Source: Clostridium guangxiense (lineage in GTDB: Bacteria > Bacillota > Clostridia > Clostridiales > Clostridiaceae). From it: a DNA stretch of 53,399 bases. The notes under the pieces are model-generated. The model did not search any database and had not been told where the DNA came from. It was given only the letters and a program-made list of their open reading frames with translations. This document shows positions 1 to 8,875 of the stretch, piece after piece. Every line of letters begins with the position of its first letter. Within the stretch, counting starts at the first letter, position 1. The DNA is taken from the NCBI RefSeq assembly GCF_021043395.1, contig NZ_JAJNKE010000029.1, positions 1 through 53,399 of the forward strand. The letters are read 5' to 3'. The translations under genes and the position numbers were made by a program.

Positions 1-71
1 AATTGCTGGTTTACTTAATTCTTCTCTGTTTAATTTTCAAAGTTCAATGTGCTGCACGAGACAGCTTATTT

Positions 72-100
72 ATAATACCACCTTTACGCATATGTGTCAA
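72..100 (-). promoter_or_regulatory. Strong promoter reading leftwards out of the window (probable rRNA operon promoter)
   Basis: On the minus strand a perfect -35 box TTGACA (95-100) and a -10 box TATTAT (72-77) are separated by exactly 17 bases. Transcription would start near position 65 and run off the left edge. The transcribed stretch contains TTGAACTTTGAAAATTAAAC (minus strand, about 28-47), the kind of sequence found in clostridial rRNA leaders before 16S rRNA. The promoter is seen directly; that it drives an rRNA operon outside the window is inference. Confidence 0.7.
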
Positions 101-787
101 CTATTTTTTTGTATTATTTTTTAATTTTGTGCAATAATATATAAATTAACTATTTTCCAACCGCGAATCACTAAATATTTCTAAGGCTTTAAACTTTTTT
201 AATTTCTACAAGCAAAGAATATCATATAATCTTAATAAAGACAAATAACCTAGAAGTTTAAAATCAAGAAAAAGCTTTTTGGCAACATTTAACTTTTATA
301 AATTATAGAACAGAGTAAACTTAAACATTAAAGAAGAAAGGATTTATTAATATTAATAATGGCAAAGTTAAAATCTCATGTGTAGGTCAAATATAGAATG
401 CCATCTATATACAAAGTTTATCTTTATGCGGTGGAATTTTATTTCATCTGTAAAGAAATGTTCTTCAATGTATCAAGTGACTTAACCGTAAAATTTGAAA
501 ATTATTTACTCATATGTATAGCAATATTATCTATATTATTAACGTTTATAGGTATAAAAATCCTTAAAAATAAAGCTTTTCCTAACTTTTTTTATAGTTG
601 AATCGCTTGTCTTATTCGTAAAATCAGCCGCTTTTAAAACATTTACCAAAAACAATTTTACCGTATTATAGTTAAAAACCAACCAATTATATTATTTTAT
701 GGATATATTTCAAAAATCAATAAATTTTAAAGATTATTAAGTAACTCAAAAAAAACTGTATCATCATTAATTGCTTTGTAAAATAAC
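101..787. other. Gene-poor AT-rich intergenic region
   Basis: About 690 bases lie between the outward promoter and the end of the GntR gene. The only open frame of note is a 67-codon plus-strand frame (398-601) with one hydrophobic stretch. It lacks a Shine-Dalgarno sequence and resembles nothing I know, so I do not call it a gene. No RNA gene or clear terminator was recognised. Confidence 0.5.
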
Positions 788-1438
788 TTATTTAAACATT
801 CTATTTGATACATTAGTTATATGAATCCTCATACTTTCTTCAGCGCCCAAATAATCTCCACCTTTTATTTGGGATACTATATTTTCATGTTCTTCAATAG
901 CAACTTTTCTATATTTATTTAAGCTTCCAGATAAAATAAGATATCTCTGTATTATTGTATTTACATCCTTGACCATTTCATAAAGCCATTTATTATATGT
1001 AAACTTACCTATAGACACATGAAATTCATATTCCATTTTTATAAGTTCTTTATAGGTATTGCCCGCTGCGGCTTCCTTTTCATTTTTAAGTATTTGCTCA
1101 AGTATTTTTATTTCCTCTTTTTTTATATTTCCTTCAAGCTGCTTAACTGCAAGAGGTTCTAGTACTTCTCTTACAACAGTTATTTCTTCAACATCTTTTT
1201 CACCTATATTCGCCACAATAACATTTCTTGAAGAATTTATATCTACAAGATGTTCATAAGATAACCTTTTTAAAGCCGCTCTTAAAGGTGTTCTACTTAT
1301 TGCAAGCTGATCTGCTAAACTTTCTTCTATCAGTAATTCTCCTGGCTTAAAAACATTAGTCATAATAGCATCTTTAATTGTTTCATAAGCCTTTTCTGTT
1401 AATGAAGTTTTCATTCCTATCTGTGGTAGTTTACTCAT
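788..1438 (-). CDS. GntR/FadR-family transcriptional regulator (FCD domain)
   Basis: 216 residues. The N-terminal winged helix-turn-helix spans about residues 13-75 (ESLADQLAISRTPLRAALKR is the recognition region). It is followed by an all-helical FCD ligand domain (about 85-210), so this is the FadR subfamily. FCD regulators usually sense small carboxylates or amino acids and repress adjacent catabolic genes. The start is ATG with AAGGTGA upstream. It is the last gene of a minus-strand island for amino-acid catabolism. A TTGTATTTGTA-type site lies 31-50 bases before its own start, and similar sites precede two other units of the island, suggesting autoregulation and local control. The effector is unknown. 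Confidence 0.85.
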   Translation of the reverse strand: MSKLPQIGMKTSLTEKAYETIKDAIMTNVFKPGELLIEESLADQLAISRTPLRAALKRLSYEHLVDINSSRNVIVANIGEKDVEEITVVREVLEPLAVKQLEGNIKKEEIKILEQILKNEKEAAAGNTYKELIKMEYEFHVSIGKFTYNKWLYEMVKDVNTIIQRYLILSGSLNKYRKVAIEEHENIVSQIKGGDYLGAEESMRIHITNVSNRMFK

Positions 1439-1468
1439 TTTATCACCTTAGCCTCAATATTTTCATAT

Positions 1469-1488
1469 TTGTATTTGTACATGTATAC
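1469..1488. promoter_or_regulatory. Probable GntR operator upstream of its own gene
   Basis: TTGTATTTGTACATGTATAC on the plus strand. It shares TTGTATTTGTA with the sites at 4054 and 10035, and the GTACATGTATAC part is a near palindrome. Its position just upstream of the regulator start suggests autoregulation. Assignment to this regulator is inference. Confidence 0.5.
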
Positions 1489-1559
1489 TATCATATTAGC
1501 ATTAAAAATAAAAGATTTAATGCTAAAATAAATTTTCACATTAAATCTTTTATCCAATA

Positions 1560-2411
1560 TTATTCCCTTACAAGTGGAAATGTCATGCAATGTGCTCCTC
1601 CACCTTGCTTAAATATTTCCTTTAAATTAACTTCTATCACATCAATTCCATGAGCTCTAAGCTTACCATTGACAATTTTATTATTTTTAAAAGAAATTAC
1701 TCTGTCTTTTCCAATTGCTTGTACATTACATCCATGTTTAAGTATAGCTTCTTTATCTATATCTATAAGTGTGAAGTTTTTATCTTCTAACGTTTTTATA
1801 AATTTTTCTTCAAAAATCTCTTTACATATAATCGCTAATTTTTCAGCTACTACATTAAAACACATATCAAGATGGAGATATTTTTCCGGTGCTTTAACCG
1901 ATATTATTTCATATCCATACTTTCCTATTTGATGTCTTATGTCTTCTATTCCTTCTTCAGTAGTTCTTGCTATAGTTCCTATTGCAAGAGTCTTATCATC
2001 TAAAAACCAAAAATCCCCACCTTCAAAATAGCCTTTTTTACATTTTGCCACACATGGTACTCCGAGTTCTTTTAACTTATTTTCATAAGCTTCAGTTTCT
2101 CCCCATCTGATCTTTTCTTTAAACTTTCCTAAAATGTATCCTTCTTTTATACATGCCCCAAAGTCTCTTGCAAAGACTTCATTTGTCAGTTCACTGCAAG
2201 GTTCCATCATAACTACTTCTACTCCATTTACTTTGTAAGCCTGAATAAGTTCATTTTGCTCCTTTATACATACATCTCTATTAATTTCGCAGCTTTTACT
2301 TATCCATTTTCTTGAAACTTCGTTTATTGGTTGAAGTTTTGCATAAGTAGGTGGACACATAAGTACTTTCTTTAAAACTCCTGTAGAATTCCTAACGAAA
2401 CATTTATCCAT
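1560..2411 (-). CDS. Arginine deiminase-superfamily amidinohydrolase (DDAH-like)
   Basis: 283 residues with the guanidino-group-modifying pentein fold. Visible motifs are FARDFG, the acidic FEGGDFW, a catalytic His in HLDMCFN and the nucleophilic Cys275 in GGGAHCMTFPL, ten residues from the C-terminus. Family members hydrolyse arginine or N-methylated arginines to citrulline plus ammonia or an amine, through a covalent thiouronium intermediate. The length (about 280) fits dimethylarginine dimethylaminohydrolase better than arginine deiminase (about 410). It is downstream of, and probably cotranscribed with, a polar amino acid binding protein and permease, which would supply the substrate. Arginine, methylarginine or another guanidino compound are all possible. 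Confidence 0.75.
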   Translation of the reverse strand: MDKCFVRNSTGVLKKVLMCPPTYAKLQPINEVSRKWISKSCEINRDVCIKEQNELIQAYKVNGVEVVMMEPCSELTNEVFARDFGACIKEGYILGKFKEKIRWGETEAYENKLKELGVPCVAKCKKGYFEGGDFWFLDDKTLAIGTIARTTEEGIEDIRHQIGKYGYEIISVKAPEKYLHLDMCFNVVAEKLAIICKEIFEEKFIKTLEDKNFTLIDIDKEAILKHGCNVQAIGKDRVISFKNNKIVNGKLRAHGIDVIEVNLKEIFKQGGGAHCMTFPLVRE

Positions 2412-2427
2412 TATATTACCCCCGCAA

Positions 2428-3270
2428 CTATTGTTCCTTTATTCCTTTACTTGCTATGGTACTATACTTATCTATCCAAGTATTTATTTTATTCTCTTTT
2501 ATAAGTTCATCAATAACCTTGTTTAATCTTTTAACTAAATCTGATTTTCCCTTATTTACAGCTATTGCTGTATCTTTTTCACTCTTTTTAAAATTTATAT
2601 TAACTATTTTTAAATTGTCATATTTTATAGTATATGGCTTGGCTACTGTATTTTCACATACTAATGCATCTATTTTCTTAGTTCTAAGTTCCATTATTAA
2701 GTCAGTAAACACAGGAATTGATACTAAATTTGGATTTGAAATTTCTGTTTGAGCAATTTGCTCTTGAGTACTTGACTTTTGTGCACCTATAGACTTACCT
2801 TTTAAATCCTCAACTGTTTTATATTTATTTTCATCTTCTTTTCTTATTAAAACAGACTGTTTTGCCTTGTAATATGGTTCTGAAAAATCAACACTCTTTT
2901 TTCTCTCTTCTGTAGGTGCCATTCCTCCAATAACCATATCTACAGTGTTGGTTTTAAGTGCTGGAAGTAATCCATCAAATTTCATATCCTTAATTTCTAG
3001 CTTTACTCCAAGATCCTTAGCTACAGCATTAGCTAATTCCATATCAAATCCTGATATTTTTGTGCTTCCATTGTTCTCAGTATAAAATTCATACGGTGGG
3101 TAGTCAGCTGCTGTTCCAACAACGAGCTTGCCCGCTTTCTTTATTTTATCAATAGTCGGTGTTGATGATAAAGTAGTAGATGAAGCCGTACTGCTTCCAC
3201 ATCCTGCTGCAGATAATGCTAATATTCCTACTAAAGCAACTAGTAGAGTCTTTTTAAAAAGCTTTTTCAT
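2428..3270 (-). CDS. Polar amino acid ABC transporter, substrate-binding lipoprotein
   Basis: 280 residues. It has a lipoprotein signal peptide with lipobox LSAAGC (Cys about residue 24), a Ser/Thr-rich linker, and a type II periplasmic-binding fold: KLVVGTAADYPPYEF opens lobe 1 and GFDMELANAVAKDLG follows. This is the SBP_bac_3 family that binds polar or basic amino acids. It would be tethered outside the cell membrane and deliver substrate to the permease encoded just upstream (3342-4025). The start ATG has a strong GAGGAGG site. The hydrolase gene at 1560-2411 follows after 16 bases, indicating an operon. An arginine-like ligand is inferred from that neighbour. Confidence 0.88.
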   Translation of the reverse strand: MKKLFKKTLLVALVGILALSAAGCGSSTASSTTLSSTPTIDKIKKAGKLVVGTAADYPPYEFYTENNGSTKISGFDMELANAVAKDLGVKLEIKDMKFDGLLPALKTNTVDMVIGGMAPTEERKKSVDFSEPYYKAKQSVLIRKEDENKYKTVEDLKGKSIGAQKSSTQEQIAQTEISNPNLVSIPVFTDLIMELRTKKIDALVCENTVAKPYTIKYDNLKIVNINFKKSEKDTAIAVNKGKSDLVKRLNKVIDELIKENKINTWIDKYSTIASKGIKEQ

Positions 3271-3341
3271 TTCTTTTCCTCCTCATAATTTTTATAATAT
3301 TAAAAAAATTTTGCAAATTAATTGTTTATAATGTTCATATT

Positions 3342-4025
3342 TTACCCATCACTCGCTCTTAATCTTTTCTCAAATTTTCTTAAAAGAGTTGTAAGTATAC
3401 ATGTAATGACAAAATAGATTATTGCTATAACTATAAGTGCAGAGAAAGGATCATATGTAATTCCTCTTATAGTATCCGCAACATACATTAAATCAGGAAC
3501 TCCTATAATTGAAATCATTGATGACTCCTTTATTATAGTTATAAATTCATTTCCAAGAGCAGGAAGAATATTTTTAAGTGCTTGAGGCAAAATAATAAAT
3601 CTCATAGACATTTTATAATTGAAGCCCAAAGATTCAGCAGCCTCCTTTTGACCACTATCTATTGAAAGTATTCCAGTTCTTATTATTTCACATATGTAAG
3701 CTGAAGTATTGACTGAAAAAGCTATAATGCCAGAAGCAAATCTTGAGAAATCAACTCCAGCTATTTGAATACTTGGAAGTTTAAACCCCAACACAGGCAA
3801 TCCATAAAATACAATGTATATTTGAACTAATAATGGAGTACCTCGTATAATTGAAACGTAAGCTGTAGAAATCCCCTTAATTATTTTACTTTTTGATAAT
3901 TTCATAAGCGCTAGTATAAGTCCTATAATTATACTTATTAATACAGTAATAATGGATAAAATAATTGTATTTCTAGTACCTTGTATAAATAAATTATAAT
4001 ATTTTAATAATCCCATACTTTTCAC
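3342..4025 (-). CDS. Polar amino acid ABC transporter, permease
   Basis: 227 residues, a typical HisM/GlnP-type permease of about five transmembrane segments. The cytoplasmic coupling loop is EAAESLGFNYKMSMRFIILP, the EAA motif that docks on the ATPase. The N-terminus carries the usual ALMKLSKSK / RGTPLLVQIY pattern. It is the first gene of a unit that continues into the binding protein and the guanidino hydrolase. A 16-bp site shared with two other promoters of the island lies 29-44 bases before its start. Its ATPase partner is the next gene upstream but is separated by about 80 bases containing that site. Confidence 0.9.
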   Translation of the reverse strand: MKSMGLLKYYNLFIQGTRNTIILSIITVLISIIIGLILALMKLSKSKIIKGISTAYVSIIRGTPLLVQIYIVFYGLPVLGFKLPSIQIAGVDFSRFASGIIAFSVNTSAYICEIIRTGILSIDSGQKEAAESLGFNYKMSMRFIILPQALKNILPALGNEFITIIKESSMISIIGVPDLMYVADTIRGITYDPFSALIVIAIIYFVITCILTTLLRKFEKRLRASDG

Positions 4026-4053
4026 CTCGATAAAATGTTTTATGTATTTGAAT

Positions 4054-4069
4054 TTGTATTTGTATACAA
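4054..4069. promoter_or_regulatory. Probable GntR operator before the permease gene
   Basis: TTGTATTTGTATACAA. The identical 16-mer occurs at 10041-10056 before the alcohol dehydrogenase, and a variant lies before the GntR gene. Its place in the gap between the transporter ATPase and permease genes implies a second regulated start inside the transporter cluster. Confidence 0.55.
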
Positions 4070-4105
4070 CTTTAAAATATAGTCACAATAAGATTTTAAT
4101 TGCCT

Positions 4106-4831
4106 TTACACTAAAACTTTTCTCAAAAACTCCCTTGTTCTATCATTTTGTGGATTATCAAAAACCTCTTCTGGTGTCCCTTGTTCTACAATATTGCCAC
4201 CATCCATGAATACAACTTTATCACATACTTCCCTTGCAAAACCCATTTCATGAGACACTACAATCATAGTCATTCCATCTTTGGCAAGTTCCTTCATTAC
4301 CTGTAAAACCTCTCCTACCATTTCCGGATCAAGAGCTGATGTTGGTTCATCAAACAAAATTACATCTGGCGACATAGCTAAAGTTCTAGCAATAGCAACT
4401 CTTTGTTTCTGCCCTCCTGAAAGCCTGCTTGGAAAGCAATTACTTTTATCCTTTAAACCAACTCTCTCAAGTAAAGCAAGTGCTTTCTCCTCAGCCTCCT
4501 TGGGAGTTTCCTTTTTTATCTTTACAGGAGCTATAGTAAGATTTTGAAGCACCGTAAGATGAGGGAATAAATTAAAATGTTGAAATACCATACCTATTTT
4601 TTGTCTAAGTTCATTTTTTTTCTGTTTCTTAGAAAATACCGATTTACCATCAACTCTAATATCACCACTAGTAACCTGTTCAAGCTGATTTATGCATCTT
4701 AAAAGTGTACTTTTTCCTGTACCCGAAGGCCCTATTATTGCAATAACTTCTCCTTTTTCTACGGTTAAATTAATTCCTTTAAGTACCTCATTGCCATTAA
4801 AATCCTTCTTTATATCAACCAGGTCAATCAT
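4106..4831 (-). CDS. Polar amino acid ABC transporter, ATP-binding protein
   Basis: 241 residues, GlnQ/HisP type. Walker A is GPSGTGKST (about 33-41), the Q-loop is [13 protein letters not shown], the signature is [16 protein letters not shown], Walker B is [14 protein letters not shown], and the H-loop is [13 protein letters not shown]. It hydrolyses ATP at the membrane to power uptake by the neighbouring permease. The ATG start has AGGAGGGG upstream. It is separated from the preceding aminotransferase operon by a hairpin at 4914-4966, so it probably has its own promoter. Confidence 0.93.
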   Translation of the reverse strand: MIDLVDIKKDFNGNEVLKGINLTVEKGEVIAIIGPSGTGKSTLLRCINQLEQVTSGDIRVDGKSVFSKKQKKNELRQKIGMVFQHFNLFPHLTVLQNLTIAPVKIKKETPKEAEEKALALLERVGLKDKSNCFPSRLSGGQKQRVAIARTLAMSPDVILFDEPTSALDPEMVGEVLQVMKELAKDGMTMIVVSHEMGFAREVCDKVVFMDGGNIVEQGTPEEVFDNPQNDRTREFLRKVLV

Positions 4832-4913
4832 AAAATCCCCTCCTATATATTAAAAATCTTCTAAATCGGCATCGTTCTTTTTCCTATTATTAAAATTATA
4901 ACATTTTATAATA

Positions 4914-4966
4914 AAATTTTCAACTTTAATAATAAATAATTATATTTTTTAATAAAGTTGAAAATT
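4914..4966. terminator. AT-rich hairpin ending the aminotransferase operon
   Basis: An inverted repeat of about 13 bases (TTTTCAACTTTA paired with TAAAGTTGAAAA) with a roughly 25-base AT-rich loop sits between the minus-strand aminotransferase and the ATPase gene. It can act in either direction. There is little GC in the stem, so termination strength is uncertain. Confidence 0.55.
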
Positions 4967-4978
4967 AAATAGTTATTT

Positions 4979-6253
4979 TTAAATCAAATTGTTAATAGCC
5001 TTATCTACTATAGAAACAGCTGTATCTATTTCTTCCTTTGAAACAGTTAGTGGTGCTATAAACCTAAGTACATTATGATCTGTACCACATCCCAATAGTA
5101 TAAGACCATTTTCAACTGCAAACTGTCTTATTTCCGTTACAATTTCTCCATAAGGTTCATTATTTTCTTTACAGAACTCAACACCAATCATCAAACCAAT
5201 GCCTCTTATATCACCTATAACATCGTATTTATCTTTAAGCTTTAAAAGTTTGTCTTTAAGATACTTACCCATTTTATTTCCATTTTCTAAAGCTCCATTT
5301 TCCATTTCCTCTATTGTTGCAAGAGATACAGCACAGGATACAGGATTTCCACCAAAGGTTCCACCATGAGCTCCGGCTGGCCATTTTTCCATAAGTTCCT
5401 TTTTCCCTATGACAGCACTTAAAGGAAAACCCGAAGCAATTGCTTTAGCACATGTAAAAATATCCGGTTCAACTCCAAAATGTTCATGTGCAAATAGTTT
5501 TCCTGTTCTTCCAAAACCGCATTGAACTTCATCAAAAATAAGGCATATTCCATATTTATCACAAATATCTCTAACAGCTTTTAAAAACCTTTTGGGAGGA
5601 ACTATGTATCCACCTTCTCCTTGAATTGGTTCCATTATAATAGCTGCAACGCTGTATGGATCTATTAGTTTCTTAAACATATCGTCAAATTGTTTTATAC
5701 ATTCCATGCTGCAAGTTTCTTTATCCTGCTTGTAAGGACATCTAAAGCAATATGGATATTCTGCAAAATAAACGCTTGGAAGAAGTGCTTCATAATTTTT
5801 TCTATAAGCTGAACTTGAGCCAGTTATAGAAGCAGTGGCTAATGTTCTTCCATGAAAAGAGCCTTTAAATGATATAATTGCTGGTCTTTTAGTAGTATAT
5901 TTAGCTAACTTTATAGCCCCTTCATTAGCTTCAGCCCCACTATTACTAAAATAAACCATAGTATTGTTTCCTGTGAGTTCAACTAATTTTTCTGCTAATC
6001 TAACATAGGACTCATAATAAACTACGTTATGTCCTCCATGTATAAGCTTGTCTATTTGTTCTTTAGCAGCTTTTACAACAGCCTCATTATTATGTCCTAA
6101 ATTACATACAGCAACTCCACTCGCAAAATCCAAAACTTTTTTGCCATTCTCTGTGTACAAATAAGAACCCTTACCCTTAACTACTCCTAACTTTGTAGCT
6201 CTCCCTGCCACAGGAGGAATAACTTTAAGACTTCTTTCATAAAGACTACTCAA
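4979..6253 (-). CDS. Class III PLP-dependent aminotransferase (4-aminobutyrate / ornithine type)
   Basis: 424 residues, fold type I. Visible are the cofactor-phosphate region NSGAEANEGAIKLA, the HGRT motif in SFKGSFHGRTLA, the IFDEVQCGFGRTG motif with the Asp that holds the pyridine nitrogen, and the Schiff-base Lys in FTCAKAIASGFPLS. This is the GabT/ArgD/RocD branch, which moves a terminal amino group from GABA, ornithine or a related omega-amino acid to 2-oxoglutarate. An unusual Cys cluster, YCFRCPY followed by CSMEC (about residues 159-177), occurs in some archaeal and clostridial GabT-like enzymes and may bind metal. The start is TTG with AAGGAG ten bases upstream. It directly follows the RocB-like gene. 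Confidence 0.85.
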   Translation of the reverse strand: MSSLYERSLKVIPPVAGRATKLGVVKGKGSYLYTENGKKVLDFASGVAVCNLGHNNEAVVKAAKEQIDKLIHGGHNVVYYESYVRLAEKLVELTGNNTMVYFSNSGAEANEGAIKLAKYTTKRPAIISFKGSFHGRTLATASITGSSSAYRKNYEALLPSVYFAEYPYCFRCPYKQDKETCSMECIKQFDDMFKKLIDPYSVAAIIMEPIQGEGGYIVPPKRFLKAVRDICDKYGICLIFDEVQCGFGRTGKLFAHEHFGVEPDIFTCAKAIASGFPLSAVIGKKELMEKWPAGAHGGTFGGNPVSCAVSLATIEEMENGALENGNKMGKYLKDKLLKLKDKYDVIGDIRGIGLMIGVEFCKENNEPYGEIVTEIRQFAVENGLILLGCGTDHNVLRFIAPLTVSKEEIDTAVSIVDKAINNLI

Positions 6254-6267
6254 TTTAAATCAACTCC

Positions 6268-7920
6268 TTATTTAAATAATTTTTTAATTGTAAGCATTAT
6301 TAATTCTGGTAAAACCTCAAAAGAATAAGGTTTATACACTCTCTCTGTCCACTTATGTGCATCCTTACCATAGCAGCCATAATTCACTGCTGATATATTA
6401 AGCTTTTTTATTTCTTTAAGTGGAACTCCATAAATTTTATTCCACCCAGGGAAATTTGAAGTTATGCTATAAAGCTCATCAAAATTGTCATCTACTTTAA
6501 GATAGCTGCTATCAGAAAGGCTTGGGAAAAATTGCATTATCTTAAACTCTTCATTTATTTCCTCTCTTTCATTTAGTTCATCTGTATAGGCTTTTATCTT
6601 ATCTATAATTTCTTTTTCCCCATCATTTTCACTTTTCAATGTATTATGAGGACAATATGGAGCAGCAAAGAAAATCACTATACAAGGCTTTTTATTGGTA
6701 CATATATTGAAAACTTCCTGAACAATCTTAAGTGATATATATCTTGAGTCCACGCTTTCACTTAAAAGTTTCTTTGCGTAATTTTCAATTTTCTTATCTA
6801 AATCTCCCTCAAAACTTTTTTCTGCCTCTTTATAAAGTTCTGAATAAGTTATAACCTTTGGTACAAAATTTAATGGTTCATATTCCTGCTTTACCATTTC
6901 ACAGTATTTTTTATACCTATCTTCATTTTTCTTTATTGCTCTTTCAAAAGCATCCCTTGCAGCCTTTTTAAGCTTTTCTAATGTTTTTTTCGGCGACTCG
7001 TTATGAACAGCATAATTAAAATACGCAAATGCAGAGAAAGGAGTTTGAACATTATAATTTTCTTTTAAATCTGTAAACTTCAAAACCGAAGGTGGTAATG
7101 TATACTCTCCTTTGTATTCATCACACATTCCCACATTAAGATTAATTTCATTTATGAGTTCTCCTGCAAGATCATCTGGATTTAAGCCTTCAAAACATTG
7201 TCCTACATGTGTTTCTTTTCCTACAAAATAAAAGGAAGGAAGAAGCTTGCCTACAGTTCCTGTGTATATATATTTTGCTTTATCGCCTTTATACATAGGA
7301 CATATATAATCATTATTTATTGCCATAACATACTGAAGCTTATATTTATCTTTTAATTTATTTAGCACGTCTATTGCTTCAATTATCCCAGTATGCTGAT
7401 TTTCCTCAACTGGATTTGACATAAAAAGTATATTTCCATCTATTTCACTGACCAATTTTGAAATTTCTTTTAATACTACCAAATGGACTGCATCACCACT
7501 TTTCATATCCGATGCTCCTCTTCCAAATAGCCAATCTCCACTTTCAAGATCTTCTTTTACTTCATTTGGCAATTCAATTTCCTTTAGTTTCTCCATTAAA
7601 GTTTTAGGATCAAAAGCGTACTTAGCTAAATTCCCAAAATCATCTACACCAACAGTATCCATATGCCCATGCAAAATTATTGTTCTACCTGAACTTCCAT
7701 TTTCTCCTCTTAAAAGTGCAAAAACATTTGATCTCCCCAACTTATCATTTTTTAAAGGCACTTGAAAAATGTAATCTTGATGCTTTTTAAAATACTCAAT
7801 TTCTTTTAAATAACTGAATATTTTATTACTTAGCTTTCCTTCCCCTTCCGTGCCATTGACACTAGGTATATTAACAAGTTCAATAGTTAATTTTTCTATT
7901 TCTTCGCCTATTTTGTTCAT
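6268..7920 (-). CDS. M20-family metallohydrolase, RocB-like
   Basis: 550 residues, the long M20 form annotated as arginine-utilisation protein RocB in Bacillus. Metal-binding motifs are HGHMDTVG near residue 95 and GRGASDMKSGDA near 150, and the usual Glu follows in NPVEENQHTG. The C-terminal extension (about 400-550) is characteristic of RocB and absent from short M20 peptidases. The exact substrate of RocB is not settled; an amide or peptide hydrolase acting in arginine/ornithine breakdown is expected. It lies between the aminotransferase and an AEC carrier on the same strand with short gaps, so cotranscription is likely. Confidence 0.8.
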   Translation of the reverse strand: MNKIGEEIEKLTIELVNIPSVNGTEGEGKLSNKIFSYLKEIEYFKKHQDYIFQVPLKNDKLGRSNVFALLRGENGSSGRTIILHGHMDTVGVDDFGNLAKYAFDPKTLMEKLKEIELPNEVKEDLESGDWLFGRGASDMKSGDAVHLVVLKEISKLVSEIDGNILFMSNPVEENQHTGIIEAIDVLNKLKDKYKLQYVMAINNDYICPMYKGDKAKYIYTGTVGKLLPSFYFVGKETHVGQCFEGLNPDDLAGELINEINLNVGMCDEYKGEYTLPPSVLKFTDLKENYNVQTPFSAFAYFNYAVHNESPKKTLEKLKKAARDAFERAIKKNEDRYKKYCEMVKQEYEPLNFVPKVITYSELYKEAEKSFEGDLDKKIENYAKKLLSESVDSRYISLKIVQEVFNICTNKKPCIVIFFAAPYCPHNTLKSENDGEKEIIDKIKAYTDELNEREEINEEFKIMQFFPSLSDSSYLKVDDNFDELYSITSNFPGWNKIYGVPLKEIKKLNISAVNYGCYGKDAHKWTERVYKPYSFEVLPELIMLTIKKLFK

Positions 7921-7942
7921 TTAATCATCTCCTAAAATAATT

Positions 7943-8857
7943 CTATATTTTCAAAAGTACAATCGCAGCTGGTATAGTAATTATGGATAAAACTGTTGTT
8001 ACAAATACTATTTTTGAAGCATACTTAAAATTTTCATTATAGCTTTTGGCGAGTATTGGACAAAGTGTAGCAGCTGGCATTGCTTCGCAAATTACTATTA
8101 CCCCTATTACAAAATCATCTACTTTAATAAGCTTTAATACACAATAAATAATAAAAGGTATTATAATAAGCCTAAAAATTGAAATATAATAAAGAGACCA
8201 ATCTTTAAAAATATCTCTAAACTGAATTTCTGTTAATATAGATCCAATTACCACCATTGAAAGCGGTGCTGTCATAGATCCTACAAGGTTACAAGCTGAA
8301 TTTATAGTATATGGAATTTTTATATAGAGAAACATAAAAAGCATTCCAAAAGCAACAGCCATTATATTGGGATTAAAAAATATTGTTTTGTAATTCAAGT
8401 TTCCTTTGCTTTTATCTAAAATCAATACTCCGATAGTCCATACAAACACGTTATAAGCCAAATTAAATATAGAGGTATAAAGTACTCCCTTAGAACCATA
8501 TATTATTTTTAAAATTGGGAATCCTATAAAGCCACAGTTGGAAAACATTCCAGCAAACATCAGTATATTCCTTTTCCCATATCCAAACTTAAATGAAATC
8601 AATTTGCCTAATCCCATGGAAAAAATAAATGTTGCTATCGAAAACACTAAAATTTTTATTATAGTTAAAAAAATCTGTCTAGAATATTGAATATTAAAGG
8701 AAGTTAATATCATTAGTGGAAGTGTAATACTAACTATAAAATTTGAAATGCAGCTTGTTGCATTATCATCAAGTATTTTAACCTTAGCTGAATAATACCC
8801 AACTCCCATTATTAAAAACAAAACTAAAATTTGCCTAAATACATATAAAGTTTTCAT
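7943..8857 (-). CDS. AEC-family (auxin efflux carrier) membrane transporter
   Basis: 304 residues, almost entirely hydrophobic, with about nine to ten transmembrane segments in the two-bundle AEC arrangement. A helix-breaking NCGFIGFPIL motif sits mid-protein and EAMPAATLCPILA near the C-terminus, both typical of the family. Bacterial AEC proteins move malate, malonate or other carboxylates. Here it lies inside a catabolic operon, between the RocB-like hydrolase and the iron alcohol dehydrogenase, so it may import a precursor or export an end product such as a hydroxy acid. The direction and substrate cannot be read from the sequence. Confidence 0.8.
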   Translation of the reverse strand: MKTLYVFRQILVLFLIMGVGYYSAKVKILDDNATSCISNFIVSITLPLMILTSFNIQYSRQIFLTIIKILVFSIATFIFSMGLGKLISFKFGYGKRNILMFAGMFSNCGFIGFPILKIIYGSKGVLYTSIFNLAYNVFVWTIGVLILDKSKGNLNYKTIFFNPNIMAVAFGMLFMFLYIKIPYTINSACNLVGSMTAPLSMVVIGSILTEIQFRDIFKDWSLYYISIFRLIIIPFIIYCVLKLIKVDDFVIGVIVICEAMPAATLCPILAKSYNENFKYASKIVFVTTVLSIITIPAAIVLLKI

Positions 8858-8875
8858 AATTAAAGCCCCATAAAT

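Noticed and set aside
398-601. 67-codon plus-strand frame near the left edge
   Set aside because: No Shine-Dalgarno sequence, no recognisable family; the hydrophobic run is expected from AT-rich DNA.
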